Shown: piece by piece, positions 1-7,951 of the stretch
Layout of the letters: each line of letters starts with the position of its first letter
How positions within the stretch are numbered: position 1 is the stretch's first letter
Assembly (NCBI RefSeq): GCF_011684115.1
Contig: NZ_JAADJV010000005.1
Location: 186,001 to 250,000, forward strand
Direction: 5' to 3'
Length of the DNA stretch: 64,000 nt
Origin: Rahnella aceris
GTDB lineage: Bacteria > Pseudomonadota > Gammaproteobacteria > Enterobacterales > Enterobacteriaceae
Notes under the pieces: generated by a model
Seen by the model: the letters and a program-made list of their open reading frames with translations, nothing else
Told to the model about the DNA's origin: nothing
Database searches by the model: none
Made by a program: the position numbers and the translations under genes

Positions 1-835
1 CGAACTGTCGATGACCTTTAACTTCCATCACCTGAAAGTCGATTATCCGAACGGTGAAAAATGGGCCGATGCACCGCCGGATTTCGTGCAGCTCAAGCAG
101 ATTTTCCGCGAGTGGCAGCAGGGAATGCACGGTCACGCCTGGAATGCGCTGTTCTGGTGTAATCACGATCAGCCGCGCATTGTGTCGCGCTTTGGCGATG
201 AAGGCGCGCTGCGCACGACGTCTGCCAAAATGCTGGCAATGGTGCTGCACGGCCTGCAGGGTACGCCGTATATTTATCAGGGCGAGGAAATCGGCATGAC
301 CAATCCGGGCTTTGAACATCTCGAACAATATCGCGATGTGGAAAGCCTGAATATGTTTGCCGAACTGAAAACTGACGGGCGCAGCAACGAAGAGCTGTTG
401 CGCATTCTGGCGAGGAAATCACGGGACAACTCACGTACGCCGATGCAGTGGAATGCCGGGGAACAGGCCGGATTTACTTCCGGCACGCCGTGGATTTCCG
501 TCAGCCACAACGCGCAGGACATCAATACCGAACAGGCACTGGCGGATAAAGACTCGGTATTTTATCTGTATCAGCAACTGATCCGCCTGCGCAAAACGCT
601 GCCGGTTCTGACCGATGGCGATTATCAGGATTTGCTGCCGGAACATCCGCAGCTGTGGTGTTATACCCGTCAGGCGTCAGGCAAAACCTTGCGCGTGGTG
701 GCAAACCTGAGCGGGCAGGAGCAGACACTTACGCTGGCAGAATTAGATGGCAACACGCTGCTGAGTAATTACGCCTCGCCTGCCATTTCCGGCACGCTTC
801 GTCCGTACGAATGTCTCTGGCAACTCGCCCGATAG
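1..835 (+). CDS. treC: trehalose-6-phosphate hydrolase, 3' part
   Basis: C-terminal half (about 277 residues) of cytoplasmic trehalose-6-phosphate hydrolase, which cleaves PTS-imported trehalose 6-phosphate into glucose and glucose 6-phosphate. The frame is already open at the window edge (ELS before the first Met), so the ATG at position 11 is internal and the true start lies outside. Visible glycoside hydrolase family 13 motifs are NHDQPR (active-site His-Asp), YQGEEIGM and RDNSRTPMQW, followed by a C-terminal beta domain. Sequence matches E. coli TreC throughout. The gene is followed by a terminator and then nrdD, the order also found in E. coli. The PTS gene treB is expected upstream but is not in the window. 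Confidence 0.97.
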   Translation, partial: ELSMTFNFHHLKVDYPNGEKWADAPPDFVQLKQIFREWQQGMHGHAWNALFWCNHDQPRIVSRFGDEGALRTTSAKMLAMVLHGLQGTPYIYQGEEIGMTNPGFEHLEQYRDVESLNMFAELKTDGRSNEELLRILARKSRDNSRTPMQWNAGEQAGFTSGTPWISVSHNAQDINTEQALADKDSVFYLYQQLIRLRKTLPVLTDGDYQDLLPEHPQLWCYTRQASGKTLRVVANLSGQEQTLTLAELDGNTLLSNYASPAISGTLRPYECLWQLAR

Positions 836-854
836 TCTGAATTTCCCCTTATGT

Positions 855-890
855 CGGGTCGGTCACAGTCGTGGCTGACCCGTTTATTTT
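855..890 (+). terminator. intrinsic terminator after treC
   Basis: An imperfect hairpin pairs CGGGTCGGTCAC with GTGGCTGACCCG around a 4-base loop and is followed by TTTATTTT. It lies 20 bases after the treC stop. Confidence 0.75.
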
Positions 891-1013
891 GTATGCATCC
901 CCTTATAAAACAACAGGCAAAATTCAGGCCAGAATTTACATTTGGTCATCAATTCCTCCGCCGAAAAAATTCTTTGTTTCAGGTCAATAAAATGAGAATT
1001 AACGCTCGCGTAG

Positions 1014-1061
1014 ATCCTACATCTAGTGTGTATAGTACACACCCAACCCAATATATAGCGG
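1014..1061 (+). promoter_or_regulatory. pair of NrdR boxes upstream of nrdDG
   Basis: Two sites with cores CTACATCTAG (1017-1026) and CAATATATAG (1049-1058) fit the 16-bp NrdR consensus. Their centres lie 32 bp apart, the three-helical-turn spacing typical of NrdR operators in front of ribonucleotide reductase operons. They end about 73 bases before the nrdD start, where they could overlap the promoter. NrdR is expected to repress nrdDG when dNTPs are plentiful. No clean FNR site was seen, although nrdDG is FNR-dependent in E. coli. Confidence 0.72.
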
Positions 1062-1133
1062 TTTACCGCGAATGCCACACAACCGGCCTGTAAGCCTTGT
1101 GGGGCGCGGGATCCGCCCAAAAGGAGTATCATT

Positions 1134-3317
1134 GTGAAGGCAGACAGACAGGAAACCGTACCCGCAAAATCCACCAAAATGCAGCCCATCGTGATTAAGC
1201 GGGATGGTTGTCAGGTCCCTTTCGATGAAGTTCTGATCAAACAAGCGGTGCAACGCGCAGCCGAAGCCGCCGGTATCGACAGCATTGGTTATTGCGCGCA
1301 GGTTGCCCGTATTGTGGCAGAGAATCTGCAAGATCAGGCGCGCGTCGATATCCATGAAATTCAGGATGCGGTTGAAAACCAGCTGATGGCGGGGCCGCAC
1401 AAGAAACTGGCGCGTGCCTATATTGAATACCGCCATGACCGCGACGTGAAACGCGAAATGCGCGGACGCCTGAATCAGGAAATCCGTGGTCTGGTTGAGC
1501 AAAGCAATATGGCGCTGCTCAACGAAAACGCCAACAAAGACAGCAAAGTTATCCCGACCCAGCGCGATTTACTCGCCGGGATTGTGGCCAAGCATTACGC
1601 CAAACAGCATATTTTACCCCGTGACGTGGTGCTGGCGCATGAACGCGGGGAAATTCACTATCATGATCTGGATTATTCGCCGTTCTTCCCGATGTTTAAC
1701 TGCATGTTGATCGACCTGAAAGGCATGCTGAATCACGGTTTCAAAATGGGCAATGCCGAAATTGACACGCCAAAGTCGATTTCAACGGCAACCGCCGTCA
1801 CCGCACAGATTATCGCGCAGGTCGCCAGCCACATTTACGGCGGCACCACCATTAACCGCATCGACGAAGTGCTGGCGCCGTTTGTTACCGCCAGCTTCAA
1901 CAAACATCGTCAGACCGCTGAAGAATGGCAGATTGCCGATGCCGAAGCGTTCGCCCGTAACCGTACCGAGAAAGAGTGTTATGACGCATTCCAGTCGCTG
2001 GAATATGAAGTCAATACGCTGCACACCGCCAACGGCCAGACGCCGTTTGTTACCTTCGGTTTCGGTCTCGGCACGTCGTGGGAATCACGCCTGATCCAGC
2101 AGTCTATTTTGCGTAACCGCATTGCCGGGCTGGGTAAAAACCGCAAAACCGCCGTGTTCCCGAAACTGGTGTTTGCCATCCGCGACGGCCTGAACCATAA
2201 AGCCGGCGATGCCAATTACGACATCAAGCAACTGGCTCTCGAATGCGCCAGCAAGCGCATGTATCCGGACATTCTTAATTATGATCAGGTGGTGAAAGTC
2301 ACCGGTTCCTTCAAAACCCCGATGGGCTGCCGCAGTTTCCTGGGCGTTTACGAAGAGAACGGCGAAATGATCCACGAAGGCCGCAACAATATCGGTGTGA
2401 TCAGCCTGAACCTGCCGCGTATCGCGCTGGAAGCCAAACGCGATGAAGCGGCGTTCTGGACACTGCTCGACGAGCGTTTATTGCTGGCGAAAAAAGCGCT
2501 GATGACCCGCATTGCGCGTCTCGAAGGCATCAAGGCCCGCGTTGCGCCGATCCTGTACATGGAAGGTGCCTGCGGTGTGCGTCTGAAAGCCGACGACGAT
2601 ATTTCCGGCATCTTCAAAAATGGTCGTGCCTCGATTTCGCTCGGCTACATCGGCGTGCATGAAACCATTAACGCGCTGTTCGGCGATCAGACCCACGTGT
2701 TCGATGCCAGTCAGTTACGCGAAAAAGCCGTGGCGATTGTCGCCCGCCTGAAAGCCGCCACCGACAGCTGGAAAGATGAAACCGGCTACGGCTTCAGCCT
2801 GTACAGCACGCCGAGCGAAAACCTGTGCGACCGTTTCTGTCGTCTGGATAAAGCCGAATTCGGCCTGGTGGCCGGTGTCACCGATAAAGGTTATTACACC
2901 AACAGCTTCCATCTTGACGTCGAGAAGAAAGTCAATCCGTATGAAAAACTCGATTTCGAAGCACCGTATCCGCCACTGAGCAACGGCGGGTTCATCTGTT
3001 ACGGCGAATACCCGAACCTGCAGCACAATCTGAAAGCGCTGGAAGATGTGTGGGATTACAGTTACACCCGCGTGCCGTATTACGGTACCAATACGCCAAT
3101 CGATGAATGCTACGACTGCGGCTATACCGGTGAATTCGAATGCACCAGCAAAGGCTTCACCTGCCCGAAATGCGGCAATCACGAGCCTTCCCGCGTGTCG
3201 GTCACCCGCCGCGTGTGCGGTTATCTCGGCAGCCCGGATGCACGTCCGTTTAACGCCGGTAAGCAGGAAGAAGTGAAGCGCCGGATAAAACATCTGGGTA
3301 ACGGTCAGCTGGGTTAA
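1134..3317 (+). CDS. nrdD: anaerobic ribonucleoside-triphosphate reductase
   Basis: Class III ribonucleotide reductase large subunit, which makes dNTPs from NTPs without oxygen using formate as reductant. An N-terminal ATP cone (about residues 20-110) is followed by the ten-stranded barrel and a C-terminal zinc site (CYDC and CPKC). The glycyl-radical loop RVCGYLGSPD places the radical at Gly696. The start is GTG with AAGGAG at good spacing. This gives 727 residues, 15 more at the N-terminus than E. coli NrdD (712); an ATG at 1179 would match E. coli but lacks as good a ribosome binding site. nrdG follows after 4 bases, so activase and reductase are co-transcribed. Confidence 0.98.
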   Translation: MKADRQETVPAKSTKMQPIVIKRDGCQVPFDEVLIKQAVQRAAEAAGIDSIGYCAQVARIVAENLQDQARVDIHEIQDAVENQLMAGPHKKLARAYIEYRHDRDVKREMRGRLNQEIRGLVEQSNMALLNENANKDSKVIPTQRDLLAGIVAKHYAKQHILPRDVVLAHERGEIHYHDLDYSPFFPMFNCMLIDLKGMLNHGFKMGNAEIDTPKSISTATAVTAQIIAQVASHIYGGTTINRIDEVLAPFVTASFNKHRQTAEEWQIADAEAFARNRTEKECYDAFQSLEYEVNTLHTANGQTPFVTFGFGLGTSWESRLIQQSILRNRIAGLGKNRKTAVFPKLVFAIRDGLNHKAGDANYDIKQLALECASKRMYPDILNYDQVVKVTGSFKTPMGCRSFLGVYEENGEMIHEGRNNIGVISLNLPRIALEAKRDEAAFWTLLDERLLLAKKALMTRIARLEGIKARVAPILYMEGACGVRLKADDDISGIFKNGRASISLGYIGVHETINALFGDQTHVFDASQLREKAVAIVARLKAATDSWKDETGYGFSLYSTPSENLCDRFCRLDKAEFGLVAGVTDKGYYTNSFHLDVEKKVNPYEKLDFEAPYPPLSNGGFICYGEYPNLQHNLKALEDVWDYSYTRVPYYGTNTPIDECYDCGYTGEFECTSKGFTCPKCGNHEPSRVSVTRRVCGYLGSPDARPFNAGKQEEVKRRIKHLGNGQLG

Positions 3318-3321
3318 TATT

Positions 3322-3786
3322 TTGAGATTCCATCAATATTATCCAATCGACGTAGTGAACGGGCCGGGAACACGCTGCGTGCTGTTCGTTTCCGGCTGCG
3401 TCCACGAATGCCGCGGGTGCTATAACAAAAGCACCTGGCGGCTGGATTCCGGCAAACTCTTTACGCAGGAAGACGAAGACCGCATCATCGCCGATCTGCA
3501 AAACACGGTGATCCCGCGTCAGGGTTTGACGCTCTCCGGCGGCGATCCGCTGCATCCGCAGAACCTGTCGGCGGTGCGCCAGTTGTTAGTGCGCGTACAG
3601 GCGGAATGCCCTGGCAAAGATGTGTGGATGTGGACAGGTTATACGCTCGGGGAACTGAGCGCTGAACAGCAGGAAGTCACCGCGTTAATCAACGTGCTGG
3701 TCGACGGGAAGTTCGTGCAGGAACTGAAAGACCCGTCGCTTATCTGGCGCGGCAGCGGCAATCAGGTGATTCATTATTTGCGTTAA
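3322..3786 (+). CDS. nrdG: anaerobic ribonucleotide reductase-activating protein
   Basis: Radical-SAM activase that generates the glycyl radical on NrdD. The 4Fe-4S motif CX3CX2C is present as Cys26, Cys30 and Cys33, followed by the glycine-rich SGGDPL motif. Length (154 residues) and sequence match E. coli NrdG. The start is TTG: no in-frame ATG or GTG lies between it and the nrdD stop four bases upstream, and the TTG product begins MRFHQYYP where E. coli has MNYHQYYP. The rare start codon and the poor ribosome binding site suggest translational coupling to nrdD, which would keep the activase below its substrate protein. Confidence 0.97.
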   Translation: MRFHQYYPIDVVNGPGTRCVLFVSGCVHECRGCYNKSTWRLDSGKLFTQEDEDRIIADLQNTVIPRQGLTLSGGDPLHPQNLSAVRQLLVRVQAECPGKDVWMWTGYTLGELSAEQQEVTALINVLVDGKFVQELKDPSLIWRGSGNQVIHYLR

Positions 3787-3794
3787 TGCTTTCA

Positions 3795-3821
3795 GAGGGG
3801 AAATTATTCCCCTCACTTTTC
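3795..3821 (+). terminator. intrinsic terminator after nrdG
   Basis: Perfect 8-bp stem GAGGGGAA/TTCCCCTC with a 4-base loop, followed by ACTTTTCT, ten bases after the nrdG stop. It also lies at the 3' end of the opposite-strand CcdA-like gene and may serve both. Confidence 0.8.
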
Positions 3822-3982
3822 TAAAATGCACGCTGATAATCAGAAAACGAACCATGTTCTTCGACGTATTTATTTATCGCCTCAATTCCTTTTTGATTTT
3901 CACGCCTCCATTTCTGCGCAGGTGTTTCGGGTATTAACGTAACAGGTAAATCGTTGAATTCACGATTGAGTGCTTCTGACAT
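3821..3982 (-). CDS. solitary short CcdA-like antitoxin tail
   Basis: A 53-residue product beginning MSEALNREF. Its second half (PAQKWRRENQKG, then YVEEHGSFSDYQRAF) matches the C-terminal, CcdB-binding half of F-plasmid CcdA (RWKAENQEG, then FIEMNGSFADENRDW). The N-terminal ribbon-helix-helix DNA-binding domain of full-length CcdA (72 residues) is missing and replaced by about 20 unrelated residues. AAAAGGA stands 7-8 bases before the ATG and there is an in-frame stop just upstream, so the short form looks like the actual gene rather than a mis-called start. No ccdB-type toxin gene lies beside it; nrdG is convergent downstream. It may be an antitoxin able to neutralise CcdB without autoregulation, or a remnant. 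Confidence 0.66.
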   Translation of the reverse strand: MSEALNREFNDLPVTLIPETPAQKWRRENQKGIEAINKYVEEHGSFSDYQRAF

Positions 3983-4093
3983 ACAAAGTCCTTTTGTAAT
4001 TAATGTTTAAAAATACATCCGACAACCAGAGTGTAATTTGTACTGTTCATCCCGTAAATCACCCGCTTTCATTCCTGCGGGACGTCTTCCAAC

Positions 4094-4133
4094 TCTTCAT
4101 TTTCCTGCAACCAGAGCTTCACCCAATTGTCAT
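4094..4133 (+). promoter_or_regulatory. two tandem Pho-box-like sites for the phn operon
   Basis: Four 7-base units recur every 11 bases: TCTTCAT, CTGCAAC, GCTTCAC and TTGTCAT, separated by 4-base AT-rich or mixed spacers. This is the architecture of two adjacent PhoB boxes (consensus CTGTCAT). The last unit is the best match. A weak -10 (GATGAT near 4148) follows at the distance expected for a PhoB-activated promoter lacking a -35. The sites start about 110 bases before phnF and imply induction under phosphate starvation. Confidence 0.6.
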
Positions 4134-4249
4134 TTAGCGCGCCCAAGATGATGCCAACGCCACACTGAGGTTTGCATCATGACCCTTTCATACCGCTTTC
4201 AAATTTCCCCTGCTACTGCCCGTTTCTACTGCGCGAGGTATTTATTGTG

Positions 4250-4975
4250 ATGAACTTATCTAGACATCCGACCAGTCACGCCAGGGTGTATCAGCAAATC
4301 GCTGCCGAGCTGGAACAGGAACTGCGTAACGGTTACCGCTGCGGCGATTATCTGCCGCCGGAACAACAACTTGCCGAACGTTTTCAGGTAAATCGCCATA
4401 CGCTGCGCCGTGCGGTGGATGAACTTGTGGATCGCGGCTGGCTGCAACGCAGGCAGGGCATTGGCACGCTGGTGCTGATGCGTCCTTACGATTATCCGCT
4501 GCATTCGCAGGCGCGGTTCAGCCAGAACCTGCTGGATCAGGGCAGCCATCCGACCAGCGAACGTCTGCTGGCGGTGCTGCGTCCGGCGACCGATCACGTC
4601 GCGGCGGCGCTGTCACGGCAGGAAGGCGACACAATTATTCACCTGCGTACGCTGCGCCGCGTTAACGGCGTGCCGGTCTGTGTGATTGACCACTATTTGC
4701 CCGATCTCGACTGGTGGCCTGCATTGCAAAATTTCCATAACGGCTCGCTGCACGATTTTATCCGTGAAGAAATTAAGCAAAAGCTCAGCCGCCGCACCAC
4801 CCGCATCAATGCCCGCCGCGCGCTGGCAAAAGAGAGCAAATTACTCGAAATCGTCCCGCAGGCACCGCTGCTGTGTGTCCGCACCCTGAACATTTGTGAA
4901 GGCAGCGATACGGTGGCGGAATACTCCGTCAGCCTGACGCGCGCCGACATGATCGAACTGACCATGGAGCACTGA
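4250..4975 (+). CDS. phnF: phosphonate operon GntR-family regulator
   Basis: GntR/HutC-type transcriptional regulator of the C-P lyase operon. The winged helix-turn-helix occupies about residues 10-75 (LPPEQQLAERFQVNRHTLRRAVDEL), followed by a UTRA ligand-binding domain ending in AEYSVSLTRADMIELTMEH, nearly identical to E. coli PhnF. The ATG at 4250 gives 241 residues, exactly the E. coli length; a GTG one codon upstream (4247) is better spaced from GAGGT and is an alternative. The frame runs further upstream to 4172, but the extra residues have no homology. Here phnF is the first gene of the operon, directly behind the Pho boxes, whereas in E. coli phnCDE precede it. Confidence 0.95.
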   Translation: MNLSRHPTSHARVYQQIAAELEQELRNGYRCGDYLPPEQQLAERFQVNRHTLRRAVDELVDRGWLQRRQGIGTLVLMRPYDYPLHSQARFSQNLLDQGSHPTSERLLAVLRPATDHVAAALSRQEGDTIIHLRTLRRVNGVPVCVIDHYLPDLDWWPALQNFHNGSLHDFIREEIKQKLSRRTTRINARRALAKESKLLEIVPQAPLLCVRTLNICEGSDTVAEYSVSLTRADMIELTMEH

Positions 4976-5419
4976 ATGGATCACCTGCAAACCCGCCAGC
5001 GCTGGATGTCGGTGCTGGCTCACAGCCGTCCCGATGAGCTGCTCGCCCACTGGCAGCCGCTGAATTTGTCCCCGCAATTTGAGCGCATCCGCGCCGCTGA
5101 AACCGGTCTGACCCAGCTTCAGGGGCGCATGGGCGGAACCGGCAAACGTTTTGTGATGGGCGATATGACCGTCACCCGCGCCGTCATTCAGTTAGACGGT
5201 GGCGTCTACGGCTACAGCTACGTCAGTGGTCGCAATAAACCGCACGCCGAACTGTGCGCGGTTATTGACGGCCTGCTGCAAATGCAGGGCATGGATGAAC
5301 TGCTGCATAAACGCGTGATAGCGCCTCTGGCTGCGCTGCAACAGGAACGCCGCCAGCAACGCGCCCGCGAGGTGGCTTCCAGCCGCGTCGATTTCTTTAC
5401 TCTGGTTCGCGGAGAATAA
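4976..5419 (+). CDS. phnG: C-P lyase core complex subunit PhnG
   Basis: Subunit of the PhnGHIJ core complex. With PhnI, PhnH and PhnL it takes part in attaching methylphosphonate to the ribose of ATP with release of adenine. The product (147 residues) has the conserved stretches LQGRMGGTG and GYSYVSGRNKPHAEL. It starts on the base after the phnF stop, so translation is probably coupled. Confidence 0.96.
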   Translation: MDHLQTRQRWMSVLAHSRPDELLAHWQPLNLSPQFERIRAAETGLTQLQGRMGGTGKRFVMGDMTVTRAVIQLDGGVYGYSYVSGRNKPHAELCAVIDGLLQMQGMDELLHKRVIAPLAALQQERRQQRAREVASSRVDFFTLVRGE

Positions 5420-5422
5420 CTC

Positions 5423-6004
5423 ATGTCACTTGTTGCCAGTTTTCAACATCCGGTTGCCGATGCGCAGTACAGTTTTCGCCGTATCCTCAAAGCGTTAAGC
5501 GAGCCTGGCGTCAGCGTGCAACTTCCCGCCATGCCTGGTTTCGGTGCTTTAGGTTCCGCCAGCGCCTGCGTGCTGCTGACACTTATCGATAACGACACGC
5601 CGCTGTGGCTGAGCGCCTCGCTCAACGATGAAATCCTGCGTAAAAACCTGCGCTTTCATACCGGCGCAGTGCTCACCGATGATCCTTCCTCTGTCAGTTT
5701 TGCGCTGGCCGATCCGGCGCTCGACAGCGCCACCCTGCTGGCTTTCCCCTGCGGTGATGAGATGTCGCCGGAGCTGGCCACCAGCGTGATTGTTCAGCTG
5801 GACAGCCTGACCGGCGGCACCCCGCTGCGTCTGCGCGGGCCGGGTATTGAAAACAGCCGGACCCTTTCTCCGCTGTTGCCTGATTGCGTTCGCGACTATC
5901 TGCTCAACCGCCCTCACCGTTTCCCGCTGGGACTGGACTTTATGTTCACCTGCGGCGAAGAACTGATTGCCATACCGCGCACCACGCGCGTGGAGGTGTG
6001 CTGA
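5423..6004 (+). CDS. phnH: C-P lyase core complex subunit PhnH
   Basis: Subunit of the PhnGHIJ complex (193 residues, E. coli 194). PhnH has a fold related to PLP-dependent transferases but lacks the lysine for PLP, and is thought to be structural or regulatory. Conserved features include FRRILKALSEPG near the start and LRGPGIENSRTL. The start is 3 bases after the phnG stop with GGAGAATAACTC as the ribosome binding region, and the stop overlaps phnI by one base. Confidence 0.96.
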   Translation: MSLVASFQHPVADAQYSFRRILKALSEPGVSVQLPAMPGFGALGSASACVLLTLIDNDTPLWLSASLNDEILRKNLRFHTGAVLTDDPSSVSFALADPALDSATLLAFPCGDEMSPELATSVIVQLDSLTGGTPLRLRGPGIENSRTLSPLLPDCVRDYLLNRPHRFPLGLDFMFTCGEELIAIPRTTRVEVC

Positions 6005-7086
6005 TGTACGTCGCCGTTAAAGGGGGTGAGAAGGCGATTGCCGCCGCTCACCAGTTGCTGGCGCACGAGCGCCGTGGCAACACCGGGGTAAATGAACTCG
6101 GTTGTGACCAGATCGAACAACAACTGGGCTTAGCCGTTGACCGTGTGATGAGCGAAGGCGGGATTTATGACCGTGAACTGGCCGCGCTGGCGATTAAGCA
6201 GTCCGGCGGGGATCTGGTTGAAGCCATTTTCCTGCTGCGCGCTTACCGCACCACCTTGCCGCGTCTGGCCACCAGCGAGCCGCTGAACACAAAATCGATG
6301 CGCCTCGAACGCCGGATTTCCGCCATTTATAAAGACTTGCCCGGCGGACAGGTGCTCGGCCCGACTTACGATTACACCCACCGCCTGCTGGATTTCGCGC
6401 TGCTGGCCGAAGGTGAAGCACCGTTCACACCCATAGCCGATGAACCCCAGCCGGAAGAGTGCGGCCATGTGTTTGATTTGCTGACGAATCAGCAGCTGGC
6501 AGTTCGTGAAGAAGATGACGGCACCGAACCGGAAGATATCACCCGTACGCCGCCGGTGTTTCCGGCCTCCCGAGCAGCGCGCCTGCAACAACTGGTGCGC
6601 GGTGACGAAGGTTTCCTGCTGTCGCTGAGTTATTCCACCCAGCGCGGTTACGGACGCAATCACCCGTTCGCCGGTGAAATCCGTACCGGCTGGCTGACCG
6701 TCGAAATCGTGCCGGAAGAGCTGGGTTTTGCGGTTGATATCGGCGAAATCCTGCTGACCGAATGCGAAATGGTGAACGGTTTTGTCGCGCCGGAAGACAA
6801 ACCGCCGCACTTTACCCGTGGCTACGGGCTGGTGTTTGGTCGCGCCGAACGCAAAGCGATGTCGATGTCTCTGGTGGATCGCGCACTGCAAACCCGTGAA
6901 TACAACGAGCAGATCAGCAGTCCGGCGCAAGATGAAGAATTTGTCTTGTCCCACGCCGATAACGTCGAAGCTGCCGGTTTTGTCTCGCATCTTAAATTGC
7001 CGCACTACGTCGATTTCCAGGCCGAACTGGAGTTGTTAAAACGCCTGCGCGCCACGAAAGAACAGGACTCCGCCAATGAACAATAA
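6004..7086 (+). CDS. phnI: C-P lyase core complex subunit PhnI
   Basis: PhnI acts as the nucleosidase that displaces adenine from ATP when the phosphonate is attached, in concert with PhnG, PhnH and PhnL. The product has 360 residues (E. coli 354) and begins MYVAVKGGEKAI as in E. coli. The frame is open further upstream into phnH, but the ATG at 6004, overlapping the phnH TGA as TGATG, is the homologous start. Conserved LGPTYDYTHRLLDF, STQRGYGRNHPF and SHLKLPHYVDFQAELELL are present. The 3' end overlaps phnJ by 11 bases. Confidence 0.97.
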   Translation: MYVAVKGGEKAIAAAHQLLAHERRGNTGVNELGCDQIEQQLGLAVDRVMSEGGIYDRELAALAIKQSGGDLVEAIFLLRAYRTTLPRLATSEPLNTKSMRLERRISAIYKDLPGGQVLGPTYDYTHRLLDFALLAEGEAPFTPIADEPQPEECGHVFDLLTNQQLAVREEDDGTEPEDITRTPPVFPASRAARLQQLVRGDEGFLLSLSYSTQRGYGRNHPFAGEIRTGWLTVEIVPEELGFAVDIGEILLTECEMVNGFVAPEDKPPHFTRGYGLVFGRAERKAMSMSLVDRALQTREYNEQISSPAQDEEFVLSHADNVEAAGFVSHLKLPHYVDFQAELELLKRLRATKEQDSANEQ

Positions 7087-7951
7087 TGCAGCCCAAACGA
7101 TCACCGGCTACAACCACGGTTATCTCGACGAACAGACCAAACGCATGATCCGACGTGGGATCCTCAAAGCCGTGGCGATCCCCGGTTATCAGGTGCCGTT
7201 CGCCGGTCGCGAGATGCCGATGCCTTACGGCTGGGGCACCGGCGGGATCCAGCTCACTGCCAGCGTGATCGGCGAAAAAGATGTGCTGAAGGTGATCGAC
7301 CAGGGCGCGGATGACACCACCAATGCCGTGTCGATCCGCAAATTTTTCCAGAGCGTCGCGGGAGTGAAAACGACCGGGAAAACCGTGGAAGCCAGCCTGA
7401 TCCAGACCCGTCACCGTATTCCGGAAACGCCGTTGCAGGAAGATCAGATCCTGATTTTCCAGGTGCCGATCCCTGAACCTCTGCGCTTTATCGAACCGCG
7501 TGAAACCGAAACCCGCAAAATGCACGCGCTGGAAGAATACGGCGTGATGCAGGTGAAACTGTATGAAGACATCGCCCGCTTCGGCCATATCGCCACCACT
7601 TACGCCTATCCGGTGAAAGTGAATGACCGCTACGTGATGGATCCGTCGCCGATCCCGAAATTTGATAACCCGAAAATGAACATGATGCCCGCATTGCAGC
7701 TGTTTGGTGCCGGACGTGAAAAACGCATTTACGCCCTGCCGCCGTTCACCAAAGTCGAAAGTCTGGATTTCGACGATCATCCGTTCACCGTTCAGCAATG
7801 GGATGAACCTTGTGCGATTTGCGGCTCGCACCACAGCTATCTCGATGAAGTGGTGCTCGACGATCAGGGCAACCGCATGTTCGTGTGCTCCGACACTGAT
7901 TTTTGTGCTCAGCAGGTTGAGCAACAGGCTTCAAACGAGGGTAACCGCTGA
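7076..7951 (+). CDS. phnJ: alpha-D-ribose 1-methylphosphonate 5-phosphate C-P lyase
   Basis: Radical-SAM enzyme that breaks the carbon-phosphorus bond of ribose 1-phosphonate 5-phosphate, giving methane (from methylphosphonate) and cyclic ribose phosphate. Three cysteines of the unusual CX2CX21C iron-sulfur motif are Cys246, Cys249 and Cys271, and the proposed thiyl-radical cysteine is Cys277, each offset by +5 from E. coli Cys241/244/266/272. The product has 291 residues, slightly longer at both ends than E. coli (281). It overlaps phnI by 11 bases and phnK by one, a sign of tight coupling. Confidence 0.97.
   Translation: MNNNAAQTITGYNHGYLDEQTKRMIRRGILKAVAIPGYQVPFAGREMPMPYGWGTGGIQLTASVIGEKDVLKVIDQGADDTTNAVSIRKFFQSVAGVKTTGKTVEASLIQTRHRIPETPLQEDQILIFQVPIPEPLRFIEPRETETRKMHALEEYGVMQVKLYEDIARFGHIATTYAYPVKVNDRYVMDPSPIPKFDNPKMNMMPALQLFGAGREKRIYALPPFTKVESLDFDDHPFTVQQWDEPCAICGSHHSYLDEVVLDDQGNRMFVCSDTDFCAQQVEQQASNEGNR

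Noticed and set aside
4172..4249. Upstream start giving PhnF 26 extra residues
   Set aside because: The extra residues (including PLSNFPCYCPF) do not resemble any regulator, and the ATG at 4250 gives the exact E. coli length.
6130..7924. Two long open frames (291 and 310 codons) on the minus strand opposite phnI and phnJ
   Set aside because: They are antisense to strongly conserved phn genes, are rich in His, Arg and Gln typical of shadow frames in high-GC coding DNA, and show no domain or ribosome binding site.
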